Shown here piece by piece: positions 35,539-43,478 of a DNA stretch of 64,000 nt. Under the pieces are notes generated by a model. It searched no databases and was not told the origin of the DNA. It saw only the letters and a program-made list of their open reading frames with translations. This DNA is from Streptomyces sp. Act143. GTDB taxonomy: Bacteria > Actinomycetota > Actinomycetes > Streptomycetales > Streptomycetaceae. The stretch covers positions 1,374,071 through 1,438,070 of the forward strand of contig NZ_QFRX01000001.1 in assembly GCF_003143935.1 (NCBI RefSeq), written 5' to 3'. Numbering within the stretch: the stretch's first letter is position 1; every line of letters starts with the position of its first letter. The position numbers were made by a program, and so were the translations under genes.

Positions 35539-36579
35539 ATGGAGCCGGTACAGGCATTGGATCGGATCGCCTTCCTGCTGGAACGGTCCCTCGCGCCCTC
35601 GTACCGGGTGCGCGCCTTCCGTACGGCCGCCCGGGTGCTGGCGGGGCTGCCGGAGGCCGAGCTGCGCCGGCGGGCCGCCGCCGGCACGCTGGAGGAGCTG
35701 AAGGGGGTCGGCCCGAAGACCGCGCAGGTGGCGCGCGAGGCGCTGGCAGGCGGGATGCCGGGCTATCTGGAGAAGCTGGAGGGCGAGGCGGCGACGCGGC
35801 CGGCCGTCCGGGGCGGCGGGGAGCTGCGGGCGCTGCTGCGCGGGGACTGCCATCTGCATTCGGACTGGTCGGACGGGGGCAGCCCGATCGAGGAGATGGG
35901 CCGGACCGCGGCGGAGCTCGGGCACGAGTGGGCGGTACTGACCGACCACTCCCCCCGTCTCACCGTCGCCCGCGGCCTCTCCCCCGAGCGGCTGCGCGAG
36001 CAACTGGACGTGGTGGCGGAGCTGAACGCGACCTGGGCGCCGTTCCGGCTGCTCACCGGCATCGAGTGCGACATCCTCGACGACGGCGCGCTCGACCAGG
36101 AGGAGGAACTGCTGGAGCGGCTCGACGTCGTGGTCGTCTCCGTGCACTCCAAGCTGCGCATGGACGCCCGCTCGATGACCCGCCGGATGGTGGCCGCCGT
36201 ACGCAATCCGCACGCCGACGTCCTCGGGCACTGCACCGGGCGGCTGGTCACCGGGCGCGGGCGGCCGGAGTCGGAGTTCGACGCGGACGACGTGTTCGGC
36301 GCGTGCGCGGAGTCCGGCACGGCCGTGGAGATCAACAGCCGGCCCGAGCGGCTCGACCCGCCGCGGCGGCTGCTGCGCCGGGCCGTGGCCGCGGGCACGC
36401 TCTTCTCGATCGACACCGACGCGCACGCGCCGGGCCAGCTCGACTGGCAGCTCCTCGGCTGCGCCCGCGCCGAGGAGTGCGGGGTGCCCGCCGAGCGGGT
36501 GGTCACCACCTGGTCGCTGGACGAACTGCTCGCCTGGACCCGGGAGCGCCGTACGCCCTCCCGAGTGACCGGCACGTGA
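35539..36579 (+). CDS. PHP-domain phosphoesterase with N-terminal helix-hairpin-helix region (PolX-like C-terminal half)
   Basis: The 346-residue protein has an N-terminal helical/HhH region (LEELKGVGPKTAQVAREAL) and a complete PHP metal site: GDCHLHSDWSDGG, LTDHS, GIECDIL, VVSVHSK, GHCTGR and SIDTDAHAP. This is the layout of the C-terminal half of bacterial PolX, without the polymerase palm. The family hydrolyses phosphoesters, including DNA 3'-phosphates in PolX and histidinol-phosphate in HisK. A DNA-end-processing role is plausible but unproven. It precedes a HAD phosphatase. Confidence 0.88.
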   Translation: MEPVQALDRIAFLLERSLAPSYRVRAFRTAARVLAGLPEAELRRRAAAGTLEELKGVGPKTAQVAREALAGGMPGYLEKLEGEAATRPAVRGGGELRALLRGDCHLHSDWSDGGSPIEEMGRTAAELGHEWAVLTDHSPRLTVARGLSPERLREQLDVVAELNATWAPFRLLTGIECDILDDGALDQEEELLERLDVVVVSVHSKLRMDARSMTRRMVAAVRNPHADVLGHCTGRLVTGRGRPESEFDADDVFGACAESGTAVEINSRPERLDPPRRLLRRAVAAGTLFSIDTDAHAPGQLDWQLLGCARAEECGVPAERVVTTWSLDELLAWTRERRTPSRVTGT

Positions 36580-36632
36580 CGTGGTACTCGACCGGTGGGC
36601 GCGAGAAGGACGGGCAAGAAGGGACGGGACAC

Positions 36633-37316
36633 ATGGAACGGGCGGAACGGGCGGCCGTCTTCGACGTCGACGGGACCCTGGTCGACACCAACCATCTGCA
36701 TGTGACCACCTGGTGGGAGGCGTTCCGCCAGGCGGGGCACACCGTGCCCATGCACGCCGTCCACCGGGCGATCGGGCTCGGCTCCGAGGACCTCGTCGCG
36801 CATCTGCTGGGCGAGGACCGGGACCGGGACGAGGACGCCCGCCTCAGCGCCGCGCACAAGGCCCTCTACGGGCAGTACTTCGACCGGCTGCCCGCGCTGC
36901 GGGACGCCGGACGGCTGCTGCGGCGCCTGGACCACGAGGGCTGGGCGGTGGTGCTCGCCACCTCGGCGGGCGGCGCGGAGCTGTCCGCGCTGCGCCGGGC
37001 CATCGGCGCGGACGACGCGATCACCGCGACCGCGAGCGCCGACGACGTCGACGAGGGCAAGCCCGCGCCGGAGCCCGTGGAGCACGCCCTGGAACTGGCG
37101 GGTGTCCCCGCTGAGCGGGCGGTGTTCGTGGGCGACACGGTGTGGGACATGAAGGCGGGCCGCAGGGCCGGGGTGCGCTGCGTGGGCGTGCTGTGCGGCG
37201 GCATCCCGCGCGCCGACCTCGTGGCCGCGGGCGCCGAGGCGGTCTACGACGACCCCGCCGAGCTGCTCGCCGCACTCGCGGACAGCCCCTTCGCCGCGCT
37301 CCCGTCCGGCCGGTGA
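36633..37316 (+). CDS. HAD superfamily phosphatase (PGP/beta-phosphoglucomutase-like)
   Basis: The 227-residue cytoplasmic HAD hydrolase has motif I FDVDGTLVDTN (catalytic Asp pair), motif II LATS, motif III Lys in DEGKPAPEP and motif IV FVGDTVWDMKAG. The cap is the helical C1 type. Phosphoglycolate or sugar-phosphate phosphatase activity is typical. It follows the PHP gene by 53 bp on the same strand and is followed by a clear terminator, so the two probably form an operon. Confidence 0.9.
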   Translation: MERAERAAVFDVDGTLVDTNHLHVTTWWEAFRQAGHTVPMHAVHRAIGLGSEDLVAHLLGEDRDRDEDARLSAAHKALYGQYFDRLPALRDAGRLLRRLDHEGWAVVLATSAGGAELSALRRAIGADDAITATASADDVDEGKPAPEPVEHALELAGVPAERAVFVGDTVWDMKAGRRAGVRCVGVLCGGIPRADLVAAGAEAVYDDPAELLAALADSPFAALPSGR

Positions 37317-37421
37317 CGCACCTCACGCCATAACTCGACAGCAGGGGGAACACGCAAGGGTGGTTGCCCGTTGAATCAGACGTGGGGTTGTACGGGACGG
37401 TGTCCCGCCCACCACAGGACC

Positions 37422-37454
37422 GCCCCGACCGTGATTCCCCCGTCCGGTCGGGGC
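37422..37454 (+). terminator. Rho-independent terminator after the HAD phosphatase
   Basis: A 9-bp stem GCCCCGACC / GGTCGGGGC with a 15-nt loop is followed by TTTCTT. It ends the PHP-HAD unit and isolates the next promoter. Confidence 0.8.
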
Positions 37455-37496
37455 TTTCTTCTGCCCCTTTCCAGGCGCGCGCGTGCCGACCCGCGC

Positions 37497-37527
37497 TTGA
37501 CTTCGAGAGCACTCCAATTCGTAGCGT
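37497..37527 (+). promoter_or_regulatory. MerR-type promoter with 19-bp spacer upstream of the SDR gene
   Basis: TTGACT (37497-37502) and TAGCGT (37522-37527) are separated by 19 bp, and the spacer is centred on the dyad GAGAGCACTC. An over-long spacer bearing a dyad is the hallmark of MerR-regulated promoters. The expected transcript start is at or next to the ATG at 37535, so the mRNA is probably leaderless. Confidence 0.75.
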
Positions 37528-37534
37528 TCCGAGC

Positions 37535-38494
37535 ATGAGCACTGCACAGCACAAGATCGGTTCGGGATACGACGCCCACAGCACGGCCGACGACGTCCTC
37601 GCCGGCATCGACCTGTCCGGGAAGCTCGCCGTCGTCACCGGCGGCTATTCGGGACTCGGCCTGGAGACGACCCGGGCGCTCACCGCGGCGGGCGCCCGCG
37701 TGGTCGTCCCGGCCCGCCGCCCCGACACCGCCCGGGAGGCGCTGGCGGGCGTCGACGGCGTCGAGGTGGACTCGCTCGACCTCGGCGACCTGGAGAGCGT
37801 CCGGGCCTTCGCCGAACGGTTCCTCGCCTCGGACCGCACCATCGACCTGATGATCGACAACGCCGGGATCATGGCCTGCCCCGAGACCCGGGTCGGCCCC
37901 GGCTGGGAGGCCCAGTTCGCCACCAACCACCTCGGTCACTTCGCCCTCGTCAACCGGCTGTGGCCGGCGATCGCGCCCGGCGGCGCCCGCGTGGTCTCGG
38001 TGTCCTCGCGCGCCCACCACTTCTCGGGGATGCGCTGGGACGACGTCCACTGGCGGCAGGGCTACGACAAGTGGGAGGCCTACGGGCAGGCGAAGACCGC
38101 GAACGTCCTGTTCGCCGTCCACCTCGACGCGCTCGCCGCCGGCCAGGGCGTGCGCGCCTTCTCGCTGCACCCCGGCGGCATCCACACCCCGCTGCAGCGC
38201 CACATCCCCAAGGAGGAGATGATCGAGCGCGGCTGGATCGACGACGAGGGCAACCTCCTCAACCCGGGCGCGTTCAAGACCCCGGAGCAGGGCGCGGCCA
38301 CCCAGGTGTGGGCGGCGACCTCGCCGCAGCTGGCCGGGATGGGCGGCGTCTACCTGGAGGACTGCGACATCGCCGAGCCCGCCGCCGACGGCGGGACGAG
38401 CGGCGTCAAGGCCTGGGCGACCGACCCGGAGCAGGCGGCCCGCCTGTGGGAGCTGTCGGCGGACCTGACGGGCGTGAACGCCTTCGCCTCCTAG
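37535..38494 (+). CDS. Short-chain dehydrogenase/reductase
   Basis: The 319-residue SDR has the NAD(P) loop TGGYSGLGLETT, the NNAG-equivalent DNAGIMA, and the active-site YxxxK as YGQAK preceded by a Ser in SVSSRAHHFSG. It is longer than a classical SDR and matches the retinol-dehydrogenase/WW-oxidoreductase-like subgroup. No Shine-Dalgarno is visible, consistent with a leaderless message from the MerR-type promoter just upstream. The substrate is unknown; MerR-linked SDRs often respond to redox or electrophile stress. Confidence 0.92.
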   Translation: MSTAQHKIGSGYDAHSTADDVLAGIDLSGKLAVVTGGYSGLGLETTRALTAAGARVVVPARRPDTAREALAGVDGVEVDSLDLGDLESVRAFAERFLASDRTIDLMIDNAGIMACPETRVGPGWEAQFATNHLGHFALVNRLWPAIAPGGARVVSVSSRAHHFSGMRWDDVHWRQGYDKWEAYGQAKTANVLFAVHLDALAAGQGVRAFSLHPGGIHTPLQRHIPKEEMIERGWIDDEGNLLNPGAFKTPEQGAATQVWAATSPQLAGMGGVYLEDCDIAEPAADGGTSGVKAWATDPEQAARLWELSADLTGVNAFAS

Positions 38495-38530
38495 GCCCTC
38501 CCGGGCTCTCTCCGGCGGTCCCGGGCGCTC

Positions 38531-40078
38531 CTAGGCGTCCTCACCCGCGGCCGCGGGGTCCGGTTCCTCGCCGAGGGTGTACGTGTCCTTGACCTTCACC
38601 TCGGAGACCCCGCGGCCCTCCGGGAAGACCCGCCGCCAGTCGCCGATCACGTGCAGCTCGTCGGTGCCCATGGCGCGGACGACCGTGAGGCCCTCCTCGT
38701 GGGCCTTCAGCGCCTTCAACCAGAGGTTGGCGAAGGCCTGCGAGCGGATCAGGTGCATCCAGTCGGGGCGGTACAGCTCCCGGTTGTAGTTCGACTCCCC
38801 CATCGTGGAGACGAACTTGGAGTACATCGCCTTCACGTACTCCAGCGTCACGTCGTCGTCCTCGGCGATCGCCCGGTCCCGGGCCTCCTTCAGCGCGACG
38901 CGGAACTTCTCCAGCAGCCCCTCGGTGGCCCCCGAGGTGAACGACTCGTGGATCTCCGGCGGGTCGCACAGCCCGTACTTCGGCCCCGACAGGCGCAGCA
39001 GCAGCCTCAGGGTCGGTTCGGTGACCCAGAGCGGGCCGGGCTCGTCGCGGTTGCCGATCGGGTTCGGCAGCTCGGCCTCGTGGTCCCACGCGGGCGGGGT
39101 GATCAGATGGACGCCGGCCCGGCGGCGGTCGTGGTCGAAGCCGGTGGAGTGCTCCAGCTGCCCGATCGGCAGATGGGTCTTGAGCGCCGACAGGTACGCG
39201 CCGTTGATGTCGAGGGCGGTCACCTCGTGCAGACCCGGCGGGAGTTCGGTGCGGGCCCACTTGGGGCGCGCCTCCCAGATCCGGTCGGCGCCGCGCGCGG
39301 TCTGCTTGCGCAGGATGTCCGGGATCCACGGGTGCGCGACGACGTCGTACCGGCCGCCCTTGCGGGTCTCGTCCAGCAGCGCCATGGCATCCGGAATGGC
39401 CCTCTTGACCAGCGCCGCGGTCGCGGCTTCCAGGTCGCCGCCGTGCTGGGCGAGGGCGGCGGCGACCGCCGAGGCGATGAGGTCCGGGTCCTGGGAGGCG
39501 GTCTGCATACGACGGCCCACGGGGACGACGCGGACGGGCGCGGCGGCGCGGGCGGAGGTGGCGGGGCGGACGGGCCTCGGCTGTTCCTCCGGTTCCGGCT
39601 CGGGGGCCGGAGCCGTCGCCGTCGCCGCCGGCGTCCCGCAGTCCGCGGGGTCGAGGTGCTGCGGGAAACCGGCGACCTGGTGGCGGGCCGGCGCACCGCA
39701 CAGGACGCAGGGCTGCGGCGCGGCGAGGGCCTCGACCTCGTCGGCCTCCCCCGGCCCGGCAGGGGCGGCGACGGGCTCCGGCTCCTCCTGGGCGTCCTGC
39801 GCCCCGGCGCCCCCGCCCGGCTCGTCCTCCGCCTGAGCCGCCAGCTTGGTCTGCGCCCCTTCGAGGAAGTACGCGTACTTCTCGCGCACCTCGCCGCTCG
39901 GGTCCCGACCCGACTCCCAGCCGCCGACGGTGGAGGGGCTCACCCCGAGGGCCTGGGCCACCTGGGCGCGGGAGAGGCTGAGCCCTTCGCGCAGTGCGCG
40001 CCGTACGTCGACAGACGGCAGCGGAACTTCCTGGCGGGCCCCGGCCAGCAGGGCGTCGATCGCGTCGAAGTCGGTCAT
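38531..40078 (-). CDS. Tap-like HTH protein with a zinc-finger-like segment and a degenerate polymerase-B-like palm
   Basis: The 515-residue protein has an XRE-type HTH (about 33-58, LSRAQVAQALGVSPSTVGGWESGR). An acidic linker follows, then a treble-clef-like segment with Cys124, Cys127, His141 and Cys147. The large C-terminal domain (about 240-500) carries three spaced motifs: ALDINGAYLSA (Asp290), KAMYSKFVSTMG (Lys416-Gly427) and MGTDELHV (Asp473). Their order, spacing and content recall family-B polymerase motifs A (DxxSLYP), B (Kx3NSxYG) and C (DTD). The layout also resembles Tap, the telomere-associated protein of linear Streptomyces replicons, though Tap is longer (about 740 residues, from memory). 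It is coupled to an HTH gene, and no Tpg terminal-protein gene is adjacent. The polymerase relation is inference. Confidence 0.75.
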   Translation of the reverse strand: MTDFDAIDALLAGARQEVPLPSVDVRRALREGLSLSRAQVAQALGVSPSTVGGWESGRDPSGEVREKYAYFLEGAQTKLAAQAEDEPGGGAGAQDAQEEPEPVAAPAGPGEADEVEALAAPQPCVLCGAPARHQVAGFPQHLDPADCGTPAATATAPAPEPEPEEQPRPVRPATSARAAAPVRVVPVGRRMQTASQDPDLIASAVAAALAQHGGDLEAATAALVKRAIPDAMALLDETRKGGRYDVVAHPWIPDILRKQTARGADRIWEARPKWARTELPPGLHEVTALDINGAYLSALKTHLPIGQLEHSTGFDHDRRRAGVHLITPPAWDHEAELPNPIGNRDEPGPLWVTEPTLRLLLRLSGPKYGLCDPPEIHESFTSGATEGLLEKFRVALKEARDRAIAEDDDVTLEYVKAMYSKFVSTMGESNYNRELYRPDWMHLIRSQAFANLWLKALKAHEEGLTVVRAMGTDELHVIGDWRRVFPEGRGVSEVKVKDTYTLGEEPDPAAAGEDA

Positions 40079-40380
40079 CGGGCCACCTCCGTCGAACCGG
40101 CGGAGCGGCGCCTGCGCACCGGCAGGGTCTCGCAGGCGCGGGTCGGTCCGGCGAGGAGGTCGAGGACGTCGATGCCGAAGTGCGCCGCCAGCGCGTCGCA
40201 GTCGGCCAGGCTCCAGGCGGCGCTGCCGGACTGGCGGCGGCTCACCTGCGCCTGGCTCACACCGAGCGCGACGGCGACGTCCGCCTGCGACTCTCCCGTC
40301 GCGTGCAGCAACGCGGCCACCGACGACCTCACTCGTTCTCCCAAGGACAGTCCCACCCCGCCCACCCTACCCGGCCTCAT
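40075..40380 (-). CDS. Small XRE-family HTH protein, partner of the Tap-like gene
   Basis: The 101-residue protein has a Cro/cI-type HTH (GESQADVAVALGVSQAQVSRRQSG) and a short Arg-rich tail. The GTG at 40356 (starting GLSLGERV) may be the true start, since it gives the usual family N-terminus SLGERVRSSVAALLHATG and has a GGGCGGGG box. It overlaps the Tap-like gene by 4 bp (ATGA), so both are made from one message. It probably represses the operon or helps the partner bind DNA. Confidence 0.82.
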   Translation of the reverse strand: MRPGRVGGVGLSLGERVRSSVAALLHATGESQADVAVALGVSQAQVSRRQSGSAAWSLADCDALAAHFGIDVLDLLAGPTRACETLPVRRRRSAGSTEVAR

Positions 40381-40483
40381 GCGTCAGCCGTATGAAACAT
40401 GCTGTGGACGCAAGGGTGCGTCGGGTCCCGCCGCCCGGGTACTCGGGGGCTTCCGCGCAGCGCAGGTCCGGAAGGAGCCGAAG

Positions 40484-41512
40484 GTGAGCAGCACAACGGG
40501 CAGCAGGATCGTCGTCACGGGCGCCACCGGCAATGTCGGCACCAGTGTGGTGCGGCTCCTGTCGGAGGATCCGGAGGTCGGCTCCGTGGTGGGGCTGGCC
40601 CGTCGGGCCCCCCAGTGGTCGCCGCCGAAGACGGAGTGGGTCGCCGTCGACCTGTCCGACGAGGAGACCGACCTGGCGGCGGAGTTCGCCGGGGCGTCCG
40701 CCGTGGTGCATCTGGCCTGGGCGTTCCAGCCGACCCATGATCCGGCGGTGACCTGGCGCACCAACGTCCTCGGTTCCATCCGGGTGTTCGAGGCGGTGGC
40801 CGCGGCCAAGGTGCCGACGCTGGTGCACACGTCGTCGGTCGGCGCGTACTCGCCGGGCCCGAAGGACGAGGCCGTCGACGAGTCGTGGCCGACGCACGGC
40901 TGGCCGGACGCCGCGTACTGCCGGGAGAAGGCCTATCTGGAGCGGGCCCTGGACACGTTCGAGCGCGACCATCCCGATGTGCGGGTGGTGCGGATGCGGC
41001 CGGCGTTCCTGTTCAAGCGGGAGTCGGCGAGCGAGCAGCGCCGCATCTTCGGCGGCCGTTTCCTGCCCGGGCCGCTGATCCGCCCGGAGCTGCTGCCGTT
41101 CCTGCCGGACATCCCGGGGCTGCGGGTGCAGGCGCTGCACACGGACGACGCGGCCAAGGCGTACCGGCTCGCGCTGCACTCGGAGGCGCGCGGCGCCTTC
41201 AACCTGGCGGCCGAGCCACCGGTGGACGCGGAGCTGCTGGGCGAGCTGCTCGGCGCGCGCCGGGTCCGGCTGCCGCGCACCGCGGCCCGCTCGGCGATCG
41301 CCGCCGCCTGGAACCTTCATCTGCTGCCCGCCTCGCCCCATCTCTTCGACGCGGTCCTGCGCCTGCCGCTGATGGACTGCACGCGCGCCCGCACGGAGCT
41401 GCGCTGGCGTCCGGAGCACACGGCGAACGAGGTGCTGGAGGAGTTCCTGAAGGGTCTCCAGCAGGGAGCCGGCGCGGACACGGAGCCGATGCGGGGGCGG
41501 AAGGCGGGCTGA
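40484..41512 (+). CDS. NAD-dependent epimerase/dehydratase (extended SDR)
   Basis: The 342-residue protein begins with GTG behind a GGAAGGA box. The Rossmann loop is VTGATGNVGTSVVRLL, and the catalytic region has HTSSVGAYSPGP and the Tyr/Lys pair in YCREKAYLE. It resembles the SDR_a subgroup of nucleoside-sugar epimerases, but the substrate is not apparent and no sugar genes adjoin. It is divergent from the HTH/Tap-like operon, with 103 bp between starts. Confidence 0.9.
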   Translation: MSSTTGSRIVVTGATGNVGTSVVRLLSEDPEVGSVVGLARRAPQWSPPKTEWVAVDLSDEETDLAAEFAGASAVVHLAWAFQPTHDPAVTWRTNVLGSIRVFEAVAAAKVPTLVHTSSVGAYSPGPKDEAVDESWPTHGWPDAAYCREKAYLERALDTFERDHPDVRVVRMRPAFLFKRESASEQRRIFGGRFLPGPLIRPELLPFLPDIPGLRVQALHTDDAAKAYRLALHSEARGAFNLAAEPPVDAELLGELLGARRVRLPRTAARSAIAAAWNLHLLPASPHLFDAVLRLPLMDCTRARTELRWRPEHTANEVLEEFLKGLQQGAGADTEPMRGRKAG

Positions 41513-41536
41513 GTCACCGCCCCCAGGTGGCCCCGG

Positions 41537-41770
41537 TCAGCCGGACGGCTCCTGCGGTTCCGGATGCTCGGGGTGGACGGTGGCGGAGTGCGGTGTGCCC
41601 TGGCGGCCCGTGCCCGCCTCGTCCGTGTCGGGGACGTCGGTGGCGGGTTCGTCCTCGTCGGACAGGTCGGGGGCCGCGTCCCAGCGGTCCTCCCCCTGTC
41701 CGGCCTGCTGGTCCGGCAGATCCCTGGGAACGGGCTCGCCGTCCGGGCCCGGGCGGTGCTTGTCGGCCAC
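41537..41770 (-). CDS. Small acidic, probably disordered protein
   Basis: The 77-residue product is rich in Pro, Asp, Glu and Gly and lacks hydrophobic core segments, so it is likely to be disordered. It has a GGGAGGA box and good codon bias. Similar short hydrophilic proteins are common and uncharacterised in Streptomyces. No domain is recognised. Confidence 0.55.
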   Translation of the reverse strand: MADKHRPGPDGEPVPRDLPDQQAGQGEDRWDAAPDLSDEDEPATDVPDTDEAGTGRQGTPHSATVHPEHPEPQEPSG

Positions 41771-41814
41771 GGCGTCCTCCCTTCGCGTCGTAGGGAAGTC
41801 ACGCGAGTACCTCC

Positions 41815-41844
41815 ACCGGTCACCGGCGAAACCCGGTGACCGGT
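41815..41844. terminator. Perfect 12-bp hairpin after the ROK gene
   Basis: ACCGGTCACCGG and CCGGTGACCGGT pair perfectly around a 6-nt loop, 11 bp beyond the stop of the minus-strand ROK gene and upstream of the small acidic gene. There is no T-tract. A terminator for the ROK transcript is the simplest reading. Confidence 0.65.
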
Positions 41845-41855
41845 ATGCGGAGACC

Positions 41856-43145
41856 TCAGTGCGGGGCCCGCTCCTCCAGGGCCGTGCGCCAGGCCGGGTG
41901 CGGGCCCTCGGGGGCGGGTTCGGGGCGGCGGCCGCCGCGGGCGAAGAAGTCGGCGAGCGGCAGGATCGCGGCGCCGACGGTGACCGCGTCGGGGCCGAGC
42001 CGGCCGAGGTCGATGGTGACCTTCTCGGCCGGGTGCCGCAGGGCGTACGAGGCGGCGTGGCGGCGTACCGCGGGCAGGAAGCGGGTGCCCAGCTGGAGGC
42101 CGGCCCAGCCGCCGATGAGGATGCGCTCGGGCTGGAAGAGGTTGATCAGGTCGGACAGACCGGCGCCGAGGTACTCGGCGGTCTCCTCCAGCACGGCCAA
42201 CGCCACCGGGTCGGCCGCGCCGCCGTCGGCCGGGTAGGCGGCCGCCAGCATCGCCGTCAGCGCGGTCTCCTCGTCGGTGCCCTCGGGCGGCCGGCCGCCC
42301 TCCTCACGCCAGCGGTCGAGCAGCGACTCGGCGCCCGCGTACGCCTCCAGGCAGCCGAGCGCGCCGCACCGGCAGCGGCGCCCGCGCACCCCTACCGTCA
42401 GATGCCCCCACTCGACCGCCCGGCCGTTCTCCACCTCGGGTGTGACCAGGCAGGCGCCGACGCCGGAGCCGAAGAGGACGACGAGCGCGTTGTGCGCACC
42501 GCGCCCGCCGCCGAACCACATCTCGGCCTGACCGAGGGTCTTGGCGCCGTTGTCGATGAAGTACCGGACGCTGTCGGGGAGCCGGGAGGTGGAGCGGAGC
42601 AGGGCCTCCAGCGGGACGGCGTCCCAGCCGATGGTCTGGCCGTGCACCACCGCGCCGCGCTCCGGGGTGTGTTCGACGATGCCGGGGACGCCGATGCCGA
42701 CGCCGAGGAGCTGTTCGGGGGCGATGCCCGCGTCGGCCAGGACCTCGGCGACGCCGTCGCGGATGTGGCCGACGATGACCTCCACGTCGTACCGCTGCTG
42801 GGTCAACGGCCGTTCGGCGCGGGCGAGTTCGGTGAGGGTGAGGTCGAACAGCTCGACGCGGACCCGGGTCTCGCCGACATCGACGCCGATCATGTGGCCG
42901 CTGCCGGGGGCCACGCGCAGCAGGGTGCGGGGGCGGCCGCCGTCGGAGTCGACGCTGCCCGCCTCCTCCAGCAGACCGTCGGCGACGAGGTCGGCGACGA
43001 CATTGCTGACCGAGCCGGAGCTGAGGCCGGTCGCCGGGCCGAGTTCGAAGCGGCTGAGGGGTCCGTCGAAGTAGAGCCGTTGCAGCACGGCCGTCCGGTT
43101 GGCCCGCCTCAGATCGCGTACCGTGCGCCCGTTCCGCCCCGCCAT
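41856..43145 (-). CDS. ROK-family transcriptional repressor (NagC/XylR-like)
   Basis: From MAGRNGRTV the protein has 429 residues: an N-terminal winged HTH (NRTAVLQRLYFDGPLSRFELGPATGLSSGSVSNVVADLV) and a sugar-kinase-like ROK domain with GVDVGETRVRVELFD and the zinc-binding CRCGALGCLE motif. ROK repressors sense sugars or sugar phosphates. No sugar transport operon is adjacent, so the regulon is elsewhere or the gene is mainly autoregulated through the TTCAC dyad 80 bp upstream. Confidence 0.92.
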   Translation of the reverse strand: MAGRNGRTVRDLRRANRTAVLQRLYFDGPLSRFELGPATGLSSGSVSNVVADLVADGLLEEAGSVDSDGGRPRTLLRVAPGSGHMIGVDVGETRVRVELFDLTLTELARAERPLTQQRYDVEVIVGHIRDGVAEVLADAGIAPEQLLGVGIGVPGIVEHTPERGAVVHGQTIGWDAVPLEALLRSTSRLPDSVRYFIDNGAKTLGQAEMWFGGGRGAHNALVVLFGSGVGACLVTPEVENGRAVEWGHLTVGVRGRRCRCGALGCLEAYAGAESLLDRWREEGGRPPEGTDEETALTAMLAAAYPADGGAADPVALAVLEETAEYLGAGLSDLINLFQPERILIGGWAGLQLGTRFLPAVRRHAASYALRHPAEKVTIDLGRLGPDAVTVGAAILPLADFFARGGRRPEPAPEGPHPAWRTALEERAPH

Positions 43146-43478
43146 GTGGCTCCCCTCCGAACCCTGTCCGACCTGCAACATACCGCTGCGGGGCCGTCGA
43201 AGGCGACTTTCCCCACCCTCTTAATTCACGATGTGAACTATGAAGGGTCCCGCTAGGGGAAGCCTATGAGAGCCCAGACGGGCGGCCCGGGCCCGGGCCG
43301 GCAGGGCCCGCACGAAGGCCGCCCGCGCAAGGCCGGCCGCGTGAAGGCCGCCCGCACGAAGGCTGCCCGCGTGAAGGCCGTACGCGCACCCGCCGCCCGG
43401 CGGCGTACACCGCCTCGGCGCGACGTCCGTCAACGACCGGGCCGTTCGGCCGTTCCCCGGCGGCCGTCCGGCGCGCGC
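43146..43478. other. Intergenic region with an operator-like dyad and 15-bp repeats
   Basis: The left part holds the TTCAC-N3-GTGAA dyad (43225-43237) in an AT-rich patch, probably the ROK promoter. The rest (about 43300-43400) contains tandem 15-bp units of the type GCGTGAAGGCCGCCC. An open plus-strand frame there would give a very basic peptide (RVKAARTKAARVKAV), but it runs antisense into the next gene and I do not call it coding. Confidence 0.5.
43225..43237. promoter_or_regulatory. TTCACGATGTGAA palindrome upstream of the ROK gene
   Basis: The perfect 5-bp arms around GAT lie 80 bp upstream of the ROK start, in the only AT-rich stretch of this gap. ROK repressors of the NagC type bind AT-rich palindromes with TTC/GAA half-sites, so autoregulation is plausible. 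Confidence 0.55.

Noticed and set aside
43221..43433. Minus-strand frame with pentapeptide-like repeats (GLHAGSLRAGGLHAA)
   Set aside because: It is the antisense of the same 15-bp repeats and covers the ROK operator region; no ribosome site or domain completeness.
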